From assembly GCF_004336745.1 (NCBI RefSeq), contig NZ_SJXD01000025.1:62001-126000 (forward strand): 64,000 nucleotides of DNA, read 5' to 3'. Positions within the stretch are counted from its first letter, which is position 1. Each line of letters begins with the position of its first letter. Source of the DNA: Roseococcus sp. SYP-B2431 (GTDB lineage Bacteria; Pseudomonadota; Alphaproteobacteria; Acetobacterales; Acetobacteraceae). Position numbers and translations under genes: made by a program. A model generated the notes under the pieces. That model was not told where the DNA came from. It worked only from the letters and a program-made list of their open reading frames with translations, and made no database searches. Positions 57,238 through 64,000 of this stretch are shown here, piece after piece.

Positions 57238-58172
57238 AGAGACACCCCGCCGCGCTGGAGACCCTGGTGCTCGACCAGCTGCCGGAGGCGGCGGTCCCCT
57301 CCTACGAGGCCGCGCTGCTGGCGGTGAGCGCGACCGTCGCGCTGTTCCGCGACGAGGCGACGGACACCTGGCGCATCGAGGCGGTGCGCGAGGCGCTGGC
57401 CGACCAGGACTGCCTCCGCGCCGCGCTCGCGCTGGCCGCCGGACTCTCGGGCCACGAGGCCGTGCTGGAGCGCGCGCCGACGGAGGCCGAGGGCTGGCTC
57501 GCACGGACTATCGAGGCCTTCCCGGAACAGGCGATCGGCCAGCGCTTCCTGATCCGGCCGACGCATGTGCCGCAGGGCGTCGTCTACGGGCGCATACCGC
57601 TGGTGCTGGATGCGGGGCTGGCCTTCGGCTCGGGCGAGCATGCCTCGACCCAGGGGTGCCTGATGGCGCTGGAGGGGCTCGCGCGCGCGCCGCGCAATGT
57701 GCTGGACGTGGGCTCGGGCAGCGGCATCCTGGCGATGGGGGCGAGCAAGATGTTTCCCAGCGCGAGGGCGCTGGCGACGGATATCGAGCCGTGGTCGGTG
57801 CGGGTCGCGGAAGAGAATGTCGTGATGAACCGGCTGCGGCGGCGGATGCGGGTGATCCTGGCGGATGGGTACCGGCATGCGGCGATCACGAAGGGCGCGC
57901 CGTTTGACCTGATCTTCGCGAATATCCTGGCGCGGCCGTTGTGTGCGATGGCGGGGGATCTGGGGGCGCATCTGGCGCCGGGCGGGCGGGCGATCCTGGC
58001 GGGGTTGCTGGGGACGCAGGCTAGGATGGTGCTGGCGGCGCATCGGCGCGCGGGGTTGGTGCTGGAGCGGCGGATTGATTTGAAGCCGTGGTGCACGCTG
58101 GTTTTGAGAAAGGCGAGTGGGATCCTTTGCCAGGGCGCGGCCCCTCTAACGAGAGGGGTATATCCATTTTAG
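57234..58172 (+). CDS. prmA: Ribosomal protein L11 methyltransferase
   Basis: The protein has 312 residues. The SAM motif is LDVGSGSGILAMGASKM, preceded by LAFGSGEHASTQGCL (normally GEHGTT) and followed by DLIFANILARPL. It methylates ribosomal protein L11. Family members normally end soon after the LVLR strand; here about 18 residues (ASGILCQG...) follow and include a CCCCTCT/AGAGGGG hairpin at 58141-58158. The extra tail lies at the edge of the AT-richer island and may reflect its insertion. Confidence 0.93.
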   Translation: MKRHPAALETLVLDQLPEAAVPSYEAALLAVSATVALFRDEATDTWRIEAVREALADQDCLRAALALAAGLSGHEAVLERAPTEAEGWLARTIEAFPEQAIGQRFLIRPTHVPQGVVYGRIPLVLDAGLAFGSGEHASTQGCLMALEGLARAPRNVLDVGSGSGILAMGASKMFPSARALATDIEPWSVRVAEENVVMNRLRRRMRVILADGYRHAAITKGAPFDLIFANILARPLCAMAGDLGAHLAPGGRAILAGLLGTQARMVLAAHRRAGLVLERRIDLKPWCTLVLRKASGILCQGAAPLTRGVYPF

Positions 58173-58216
58173 TCGGGACAGAATCGCTCGTTGGTTGGTC
58201 CATTTTCATGCGGCAT

Positions 58217-59161
58217 TTAGCAATTTCCATAGTCTGGCTCAAACTCTCGCTCTCGCACTTCTACTTCGACGTGGTCCGGATCGAGGCCGACAGCTTCGAT
58301 CTCTTCACGGCTGTTGAGATGTAAATCGCAAGTGGGGCAGCGGAATTCTTCCGCGCCATAGTTTTTTTCAACGTGTTCCTCCCATCTTTCTTCTCCAGGA
58401 GGAGGGTCAAGCACCTCTTCTCCGAAAATGATTCCAGCAAAAAAGGCCCGGCCAGTGCATGCCGGACAGATTGCAGCCCATTCGTGATCGGACATCAGGA
58501 CAAATAGTCCTGGAAAGTGGTAAGAGTGCTTTGTATTGGACTGCGCGAGGGCGCTATCCCTATCTTTTTTCGGCCGAACTAAGAAATGCTCCCTGGCTTG
58601 CTCCACCCTAAGTTTGGCGGCCTCTTTCAGTGCTACCTTAGCTTCCGCTAGCAATTGCTTCGGTGCTTTCGCCCTGTCGGCACCAAGCCATTCTTCGAGA
58701 CTAGAATCTAGTGTGGAAAGTATGATTTGTGCCGCATGCCAAAATCGTCCTTCCCAGGCATCAAGTTTCATTTGGTGGAACGGGAGTTCACCCGAATGTA
58801 GCTCGGCATTGCGACGGAGAGAAATTGCGTCGCAGAAATCTTTGACGCTCTTGTCGAAATATTTCGAGAGATGGCTGAGTCGCTTGTAGAGCGTTCCAGC
58901 TCCTATGGTCTTTATGTCTGAACTGATAATTCTACCCGACGCTGCAAAAAGAGATTCGTAATGATTGGGATCCACCACGAGGCTTGAATGAATGTTTGCG
59001 AGCGCCGCTTTTCCAAGCAATTCTAGCGCCAATGATAACCAGAGTTGATACTCGTCGAGGTCACCAGCCTGTTTGGCGCGGAATGCACGTTGGACATAAA
59101 CCCTCGATTTCCCGAGCAGACCTTCCTTGCTGATTGACGTCGGCGCTGCCTCGCCAGTCAT
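58217..59161 (-). CDS. HEPN-like protein with split zinc ribbon
   Basis: The protein has 314 residues. The N-terminal helical domain has the HEPN pattern: LALELLGKAALA near residue 45 and R117-N-A-E-L-H122, the Rx4H motif of HEPN ribonucleases, followed by WEGRFWHAAQIIL. The C-terminus has cysteine pairs C232/C235 and C275/C278, a split zinc ribbon, then an acidic tail. Base composition is clearly lower in GC than the flanks. The ATG overlaps the dioxygenase stop by 4 bp. A toxin or defence ribonuclease is likely but unproven; a full family search is lacking. Confidence 0.65.
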   Translation of the reverse strand: MTGEAAPTSISKEGLLGKSRVYVQRAFRAKQAGDLDEYQLWLSLALELLGKAALANIHSSLVVDPNHYESLFAASGRIISSDIKTIGAGTLYKRLSHLSKYFDKSVKDFCDAISLRRNAELHSGELPFHQMKLDAWEGRFWHAAQIILSTLDSSLEEWLGADRAKAPKQLLAEAKVALKEAAKLRVEQAREHFLVRPKKDRDSALAQSNTKHSYHFPGLFVLMSDHEWAAICPACTGRAFFAGIIFGEEVLDPPPGEERWEEHVEKNYGAEEFRCPTCDLHLNSREEIEAVGLDPDHVEVEVREREFEPDYGNC

Positions 59162-59838
59162 CGGACCATGGCCCTCAGCAGCTTTCGACCGCGCTCGGTT
59201 GGACTATCGACGCCCCGGCCGTGCAGCACTCGCCAGTTATCAATCACCAAGATGTCTCCCCGCGTCCATTCGTGCCGATAAATCACCCTTTCGTTTCGAC
59301 GAAGGCTAAACAAATCTACCTCCGTCACACGATCATCCGTGACAGCCTTCATACAACCCGGGTCAAATCGAATGAATGGCCTATTGCGTTCCATGATGGA
59401 CCCATAAAATGAGCGCTGTCCGTTCCGGATTAGAAAAACGGCAGACATACAAAACTTGGCTTCACTCGCTGTGATTTGCACCGCTCGGCTGTCCAGTAAG
59501 ATTGTCGGCGTCGGATTTGGGCCGGGTTCGGCACAAGCCATAACGAGGTAACGACAAGGAATAGGCCAGTGGGCCGTATCGGTGTGAAGAGGGAGAGTCT
59601 CAAGACCGAATCGGCTGCTGAGTGATCCAGGATATGCTGAAGCCACTTCTTGCGGAACGATTTGCTCCACGGGGTGACCGTCACGCCCCGGGACGATCTC
59701 ACCCAGGGTCAGTGCAATCGACGCAACTTCAGTCGCCAAGGTCTCCGTCTCTGAGAGACCGGAGTGGTAAGCATGCCAGCCAGAAGCGACTAATTTCGCT
59801 TTATGCTTTTCGGTCAGCAGATTCAGTCTCCATCCCAT
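59158..59838 (-). CDS. TauD/TfdA-like Fe(II)/2-oxoglutarate dioxygenase
   Basis: The protein has 226 residues, short for the family. The iron triad is visible: H85-T-D87 in LPLHTDTAHW and H206 in DNWRVLHGRG, with R218 or R222 placed to hold 2-oxoglutarate. It oxidises an unknown substrate with oxygen. Base composition is low in GC as in its partner. ATG 59838 has no Shine-Dalgarno site and lies 8 bp after the -10 box, so the message is probably leaderless. It is read first, then the HEPN-like gene. Confidence 0.75.
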   Translation of the reverse strand: MGWRLNLLTEKHKAKLVASGWHAYHSGLSETETLATEVASIALTLGEIVPGRDGHPVEQIVPQEVASAYPGSLSSRFGLETLPLHTDTAHWPIPCRYLVMACAEPGPNPTPTILLDSRAVQITASEAKFCMSAVFLIRNGQRSFYGSIMERNRPFIRFDPGCMKAVTDDRVTEVDLFSLRRNERVIYRHEWTRGDILVIDNWRVLHGRGVDSPTERGRKLLRAMVR

Positions 59839-59846
59839 ATGAGACA

Positions 59847-59875
59847 AATCTAGTCATCTGCCGTCTTTCATTCAA
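59847..59875 (-). promoter_or_regulatory. Promoter of the dioxygenase/HEPN island
   Basis: On the minus strand TTGAAT (59875-59870) and TAGATT (59852-59847) are 17 bp apart, a good sigma-70 match. The -10 box ends 8 bp before the ATG. Confidence 0.5.
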
Positions 59876-59972
59876 AGACAAAGCGGCTCGGCTGGACGTC
59901 CGATTGAATTCGTGCGGCCATCTCCGCTGAGCACTCTCGATTGCCATTTTCCTAACAGTCAGCGGATCACCG

Positions 59973-61091
59973 ATGGCCCAACACCCACCCGTCGATCACG
60001 CTTCCGCCACAGCCGGACTCCGCGCCCGCGATCTCAAAATCGCCCCCGGCATCCTCCCGCCCGGCCCCCTCAACGCCATCACCGACGTCCCCGGCGTCAC
60101 GGTCGGCCATGTCACCCTCATCGAGGGCGAGTCCATCCGCACCGGCGTCACCGCCATTCGCCCGCACCCCGGAAACGCCTTCCAGGACAAGACCCCCGCC
60201 GGCTTCTCCTCCGGCAATGGCTACGGCAAATTCGCCGGCTCCACCCAGATCCTCGAACTCGGCGAGATCGAGACCCCGATCGTCCTGACCAACACCCTCT
60301 CCGTCGCCGAGGGCATCGCCGGCCTCGTGGAATGGACCCTGGCCCAGCCGGGCAATGAGCGCGTCCTCTCCGTCAATGCCGTGGTCGGCGAGACCAATGA
60401 CGGCGTCGTCAACGACATCCGCGGCCGCCACGTCACCAAGCAGCATGTGCTCGACGCCCTTGCCGCCTGCGCCGGCGGCCGCGTCGCCGAGGGCTGCGTC
60501 GGCGCCGGCACGGGCACCCAGGCCTTCGGCTGGAAAGGCGGCATCGGCACCAGCTCGCGCGTGCTGCCCGCCGGGCTCGGCGGCTACACGCTCGGCGCGC
60601 TGGTGCAGACGAATTACGGCGGCGTGCTGACCGTCGCCGGCGCGCCGGTCGGCCAGGCGCTGGGGCAATACTACCTGCGCGACCAGCTGGACGACCGCGG
60701 CGGCGACGGCTCCATGATGATCGTGCTGGCGACCGACGCGCCGCTCTCCGACCGCAGCCTTGAAAGGCTGGCGCGCCGCGCCTTCCTGGGCATCGGGCGC
60801 ACCGGATCGTCCATGTCGAACGGCTCGGGCGACTACGCCATCGCCTTCTCGACGGCCGAGGCGGTGCGCCGCACCCCGGCGCGGCGCGCGGGCGTCGCCA
60901 CGGTCCAGGCGCTGCCCAACGGCCTGATGTCGCCGCTGTTCCACGCCGTCGTGGAGGCGGTGGAGGAGGCGGTCTACAACGCCATGCTCCAGGCCGTGAC
61001 CATCACCGGGCATGAGGGCCGCCGCCTGGAAGCCATCCCGGCCTCCGAGGTGGAGCGCATCGTCCGGCACCACAGGCTGAATCGAGACTGA
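59973..61091 (+). CDS. P1 (S58, DmpA-type) family peptidase
   Basis: The protein has 372 residues, usual for the family. The N-terminal GLRARDLKIAPGILPPGPLNAITDVPGVTVGHVTL is the DmpA start, and RGGDGSMMIVLATDAPL carries the Gly-Ser autocleavage site, where the serine (or threonine in relatives) becomes the N-terminal nucleophile. It probably acts as an aminopeptidase or beta-peptidase. It is not coupled to the island upstream. The next gene starts 6 bp later. Confidence 0.93.
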   Translation: MAQHPPVDHASATAGLRARDLKIAPGILPPGPLNAITDVPGVTVGHVTLIEGESIRTGVTAIRPHPGNAFQDKTPAGFSSGNGYGKFAGSTQILELGEIETPIVLTNTLSVAEGIAGLVEWTLAQPGNERVLSVNAVVGETNDGVVNDIRGRHVTKQHVLDALAACAGGRVAEGCVGAGTGTQAFGWKGGIGTSSRVLPAGLGGYTLGALVQTNYGGVLTVAGAPVGQALGQYYLRDQLDDRGGDGSMMIVLATDAPLSDRSLERLARRAFLGIGRTGSSMSNGSGDYAIAFSTAEAVRRTPARRAGVATVQALPNGLMSPLFHAVVEAVEEAVYNAMLQAVTITGHEGRRLEAIPASEVERIVRHHRLNRD

Positions 61092-61096
61092 CGCCC

Positions 61097-61648
61097 ATGG
61101 ATGAGGTCGAGCTCGTCTCCCACGACCCCGCCTGGGCCGCCCTCTACGAGGCCGAGGCGGACCGGCTGCGGGCGGCGCTGCCTGAGGGGCTCGTGCTGCG
61201 GATGGAGCATTTCGGCAGCACGGCGGTGCCCGGCCTTCTCGCCAAGCCGGTGATCGACATCCTGGTCGCGGTGTCCTCCGTCGAGGAGGCCAGGGAAACG
61301 GCCGTGGGCCCGCTGGAGGCGCTGGGCTACGCCTTCTGGGCCGAGAACCCCCGCCGCCACCGGCTCTTCTTCGTGAAGGGCCTGCCGCCGCGCGCGCCGC
61401 GCCGCACGCATCACGTCCATATGATCGAGCCCTCAGCCGAGATGTGGGACCTGCTCCTCTTCCGCGACATCCTTCGCGCGGATCCGGAAGAGGTCGCGCG
61501 CTACGCGGCCCTCAAGCGCGAGCTGGCCGTGCGGCACCGCGAGGACCGCGAGGCCTATACCGAGGCGAAGGCCGCCCATGTCGCGGCGGTGCTGGCCCAG
61601 GCGCGGGGAAGCGCGGCGGGCGTTGGCGATCCTCCGGCCGCGCCCTAA
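61097..61648 (+). CDS. GrpB family protein (UPF0157)
   Basis: The protein has 183 residues. The GrpB nucleotidyltransferase-like fold is seen in VELVSHDPAWAALYEAEADRL, FGSTAVPGLLAKPVIDILV (GS...D-x-D-like) and HHVHMIEP. The function is not established; the similarity to coenzyme A-related and dephospho-CoA-fused domains does not settle it. It is 6 bp behind the P1 peptidase, so the two are co-transcribed. Confidence 0.92.
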   Translation: MDEVELVSHDPAWAALYEAEADRLRAALPEGLVLRMEHFGSTAVPGLLAKPVIDILVAVSSVEEARETAVGPLEALGYAFWAENPRRHRLFFVKGLPPRAPRRTHHVHMIEPSAEMWDLLLFRDILRADPEEVARYAALKRELAVRHREDREAYTEAKAAHVAAVLAQARGSAAGVGDPPAAP

Positions 61649-61679
61649 GCATCGGTCGGATCAACAAGGACCGATGCCG

Positions 61680-62162
61680 ATGCCGCCACGCAGCCACACC
61701 GTCACCTGGGAAGAGGGGCCCTCGCCGCATGCGGGCCTGCCGGCGGTTGAGGGGATGCACGCGCAGATCGCCGATGGTGCGAAGCGCACGCCGATGTTCG
61801 CGCTGATGGGCATCCGCCTGGCGCGGGCCGAGCCGGGCCTCGCGGTGATGGAAGGCGAGGTCGGCGAGCAGCACTATAACAGCATCGGGATGGCCCATGG
61901 CGGCTACGCGGCGACGATCCTGGACGCGGCGCTGTGGAACTCGGTGCGGACCACGATGGAGCCGGGCTATGGCCATACGACGCTGGAGCTCAAGGTGAAC
62001 TACGCCCGCGCCCTGACGGTGAAGAGCGGCCTGGTGACCTGCGAGGGCAAGGTGGTGCATCGCGGCGGCCGCATCGCGATCTCCGAGGCGCGGCTGACGG
62101 GCGATGGCGGGAAGACGCTCTATGCCTATGCGTCTTCCACGCTGATGATCGTGAAGCTGTAG
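61680..62162 (+). CDS. PaaI family thioesterase (hotdog fold)
   Basis: The protein has 160 residues. The hotdog motif YNSIGMAHGGYAATILDAALW carries the HGG active-site element, and TLELKVNYARAL is the second typical strand. It hydrolyses acyl-CoA thioesters, often phenylacetyl-type. The ATG at 61680 is preferred because AAGGA lies 9 bp upstream; ATG 61674 would be too close. Confidence 0.9.
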   Translation: MPPRSHTVTWEEGPSPHAGLPAVEGMHAQIADGAKRTPMFALMGIRLARAEPGLAVMEGEVGEQHYNSIGMAHGGYAATILDAALWNSVRTTMEPGYGHTTLELKVNYARALTVKSGLVTCEGKVVHRGGRIAISEARLTGDGGKTLYAYASSTLMIVKL

Positions 62163-62192
62163 CGCGAGCCCGCGAATCAGGCCCGAAGTCCC

Positions 62193-62221
62193 TTGCATCG
62201 GCGCAACGGCGCGGGCATGTA
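62193..62221 (+). promoter_or_regulatory. Candidate promoter of the glycine riboswitch/gcv operon
   Basis: TTGCAT and CATGTA are separated by 17 bp. The predicted start near 62229 lies just before the riboswitch. Confidence 0.45.
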
Positions 62222-62240
62222 GGCCCTGCCTGTGCATCCC

Positions 62241-62460
62241 GCGCGGGAGAGAACCCGGTCCTCGGATCGGGTCGCCGAAGGCGCAACCGGCCCCCGGAAA
62301 CGCTCAGGCAAAAGGGCCGCGTGGGATTGGGCGCTCTGGAAAGATCGGACCCCGCAAGGGGCCCGGCGCCGACGGAGTAAGGAGGCCGCGCTTGCGTCCC
62401 GTCCCGAACGGGCCGCGCAGCAAATCCTCTGAATCTCTCAGGTTCCATGGACAGAGGGGG
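62241..62460 (+). promoter_or_regulatory. Tandem glycine riboswitch upstream of gcvT
   Basis: Two aptamers are visible by conserved bulges. The first has GCGGGAGAG near 62243, GCCGAAGG with GCAA, and CGGAAACGCTCAGGCAAAAGG. The second has CTCTGGAAAGA near 62333, GCCGACGGAGTAAGG, and TCTCTCAGG with ATGGACAGAGG near the end. A short GCCGC/GCGGC hairpin at 62476-62490 next to the gcvT ribosome-binding site may be the expression platform. Glycine binding is expected to switch the operon on. Confidence 0.92.
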
Positions 62461-62500
62461 GTCACAAACTCAACCGCCGCGCGATGCGGCAGGGGGATGC

Positions 62501-63586
62501 GTGACCGACTCCGAAGTTCTGCTCGAAACACCTCTGGCATCCCTGCACAAGGAGCTGGGCGGCCGCATGGTCCCCTTCGCGGGCTATTCCATGCCCGTGC
62601 AGTACCCCGCCGGCATCATGGCCGAGCACCTGCATTGCCGCGCCCAGGCCGGCCTCTTCGACGTGAGCCACATGGGCCAGGCCGAGCTGATCGGTGAAGG
62701 CGCTGCGGCGGCCCTCGAAAAGCTCACCCCCGCCGATGTCCAGGCGCTCAAGCCCGGCCGCCAGCGCTACGGCCTGCTGCTGAACGAGGCCGGCGGCATC
62801 GTGGACGACTTCATGGTCGCCAATCTCGGCGACCGGCTGTTCCTGGTGGTCAATGCCAGCCGCAAGCATATCGATCTTCCATTGATCGAGAGCGTGCTGC
62901 CCTCCGGCGTCACGCTGAAGCCGCTGCCCGACCGCGCGCTGATCGCCATCCAGGGCCCCGCCGTCGCCGCCCTGATCCCGACCAACCTGACCTTCATGGG
63001 GATCGGCGAGATCGAGATCGCCGGCATCAAGGTCCTCGCCAGCCGCAGCGGCTATACGGGCGAGGACGGCCTCGAAATCTCCGTGCCGGCTGACAAGGCC
63101 GAGGCGCTGGCGCGCGCGCTGCTCGCCATGCCGGGCGTCATGCCCACCGGCCTCGGTGCGCGCGACAGCCTGCGCCTCGAAGCCGGCCTCTGCCTCTATG
63201 GCAATGACCTGGACGAGACGACGAGCCCGGTCGAGGCCGCGCTCACCTGGTCCATGGGCAAGCGCCGCCGCACGGAGTGGAATTTCGTCGGCGCCGATGT
63301 GGTGCGCGACCATCTCGACAATGGCGTGAAGCGCCTGCGCGTCGGCATCCGGCCCGAGGGGCGCCAGCCCGCCCGCGGCCATACCGTCATCCAGAAGGAC
63401 GGCGCCGCGATCGGCGAGATCACCTCGGGCGGCTTCGGCCCCTCGGTCGGCGCGCCCGTGGCCATGGGCTACGTGGCGCGCGACGCCGCCGCCGATGATG
63501 CCGCGATCGACCTCATGGTCCGGGGCAAGGCTCTGCCGGCCAAGGTCTCGCCCATGCCTTTCCACCCCCATCGTTACGCCCGCTGA
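62501..63586 (+). CDS. gcvT: Glycine cleavage system T protein (aminomethyltransferase)
   Basis: The protein has 361 residues. The N-terminal LASLHKELGGRMVPFAGYSMPVQY and the later DVSHMGQAEL, RYGLLLNEAGGIVDDFMV, GYTGEDGLEI and LRLEAGLCLYGNDLDETTSPVEA are the T-protein folate-binding and active-site pattern. It releases ammonia and forms methylene-THF from the aminomethyl group carried by GcvH. GTG 62501 is preceded by AGGGGGA. The start in another frame is rejected. Confidence 0.96.
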   Translation: MTDSEVLLETPLASLHKELGGRMVPFAGYSMPVQYPAGIMAEHLHCRAQAGLFDVSHMGQAELIGEGAAAALEKLTPADVQALKPGRQRYGLLLNEAGGIVDDFMVANLGDRLFLVVNASRKHIDLPLIESVLPSGVTLKPLPDRALIAIQGPAVAALIPTNLTFMGIGEIEIAGIKVLASRSGYTGEDGLEISVPADKAEALARALLAMPGVMPTGLGARDSLRLEAGLCLYGNDLDETTSPVEAALTWSMGKRRRTEWNFVGADVVRDHLDNGVKRLRVGIRPEGRQPARGHTVIQKDGAAIGEITSGGFGPSVGAPVAMGYVARDAAADDAAIDLMVRGKALPAKVSPMPFHPHRYAR

Positions 63587-63596
63587 GGAAACCGCC

Positions 63597-63971
63597 ATGT
63601 CCGAGATGAAATTCTCCAAGGACCACGAATGGATCCGGATGGAGGGCGGCGTCGCCACCATCGGCATCACCGACCATGCGCAGAACGCGCTGGGCGACGT
63701 GGTCTTCGTCGACCTGCCCGAGACCGGCCGCGTCGTGACCTCGGGTGAGGCCGTGGCCGTGGTGGAGAGCGTGAAGGCCGCCTCCGACGTCTATGCGCCG
63801 ATCAACGGCAAGATCGTCGAGGTGAATGCCGCCCTGGTGGACGACCCCGCGAAGATCAATGTCGAGCCGACCGGTGAGGGCTGGTTCTTCAAGATCGAGC
63901 TCGACGGCGAGCTGCCGGACGACCTGATGGACGCCGATGGTTACGCCGCCTACGTGGACACCCTCGGGTGA
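63597..63971 (+). CDS. gcvH: Glycine cleavage system H protein
   Basis: The protein has 124 residues. K60 in VVESVKAASDVYAP is the lipoylation site. It carries the aminomethyl intermediate between the P, T and L proteins. ATG 63597 has GAGGAA upstream and lies 10 bp after the gcvT stop. The stop overlaps the putative gcvP start. Confidence 0.97.
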   Translation: MSEMKFSKDHEWIRMEGGVATIGITDHAQNALGDVVFVDLPETGRVVTSGEAVAVVESVKAASDVYAPINGKIVEVNAALVDDPAKINVEPTGEGWFFKIELDGELPDDLMDADGYAAYVDTLG

Positions 63972-64000
63972 GCCCGTCTGATCGCACGAGCGCCAGCGAG
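63968..64000 (+). CDS. gcvP: Start of glycine dehydrogenase (P protein), truncated by the window end
   Basis: A GTG at 63968 overlaps the gcvH stop (GTGA) and opens a frame to the window end (11 residues, VSPSDRTSASE). Identification rests on position after gcvT-gcvH; the visible residues are too few to prove it. Confidence 0.55.
   Translation, partial: MSPSDRTSASE

Noticed and set aside
58105-59972. Insertion sequence or integrase-driven element around the dioxygenase/HEPN island
   Set aside because: No transposase, integrase, tRNA target or terminal repeat is visible at either edge.

Overview
The window is chromosomal DNA of a high-GC alphaproteobacterium, most likely an Acetobacteraceae member close to Roseomonas or a relative. 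The evidence is gene content and order: carA divergent from a YqeY-like gene, then dnaG-rpoD; greA beside carB; a DUF3126 protein; an NDUFA12-type complex I subunit followed by mlaD and a DUF2155 protein; an orphan Bug-type binding protein; and a TRAP transporter. No phage, insertion sequence, rRNA or CRISPR array is visible. I recognise families from the translations only and have not searched any database.

Layout. 1-593 is the start of a divergent M20 hydrolase. 642-5587 is a five-gene, overlapping catabolic-looking operon (threonine-synthase-like PLP enzyme, M81 metallopeptidase, DSD1-type PLP enzyme, two Fe-S proteins). 5818-8300 holds LysR, trxB and Lrp. 8400-11304 is a TRAP transporter. 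11317-20318 (minus strand) is a long unit in which carA and carB are separated by an SDR, two LysE exporters and two small membrane proteins, followed by greA and threonine ammonia-lyase. 20414-21339 has YqeY, DUF3126 and a small lipoprotein. 21340-24331 is a CIO-type cytochrome bd operon. 24522-28859 is dnaG, rpoD and a GNAT protein. 28870-29374 has two tiny membrane paralogues. 29482-32424 has a CAT-anticodon tRNA, soluble pyrophosphatase and the membrane H+-pyrophosphatase. 32557-36690 is an OmpA-like porin, DsbD and a redoxin. 36936-39684 is ettA, a GNAT gene and an unknown. 39797-45836 is a minus-strand operon from a degenerate NrdJ relative through RidA, a FemAB-like protein and an EamA exporter to a nuclease-helicase. 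45974-47469 is NDUFA12, mlaD and DUF2155. 47508-50247 is a Bug protein, YaiI and a toxin-antitoxin pair. 50255-54840 is purB, two TerC proteins, a lipoprotein and a BASS-type transporter. 55024-58172 is uvrD-prmA. 58217-59838 is an AT-richer two-gene island. 59973-62162 is a P1 peptidase, GrpB and a thioesterase. 62241-64000 is a tandem glycine riboswitch driving gcvT-gcvH-gcvP.

The strongest candidates for something new are: (1) the two-gene island at 58217-59838, a Fe(II)/2-oxoglutarate dioxygenase overlapping a HEPN-like (Rx4H) protein with a split zinc ribbon, laid out like an enzyme-antitoxin/HEPN-toxin pair; (2) CarA carrying an in-frame N-terminal helix-turn-helix domain, with a palindrome inside its own apparently leaderless promoter; (3) a catalytically degenerate NrdJ-derived protein preceded by a pair of NrdR-like boxes; (4) the five-gene operon at 642-5587, whose substrate I cannot name.
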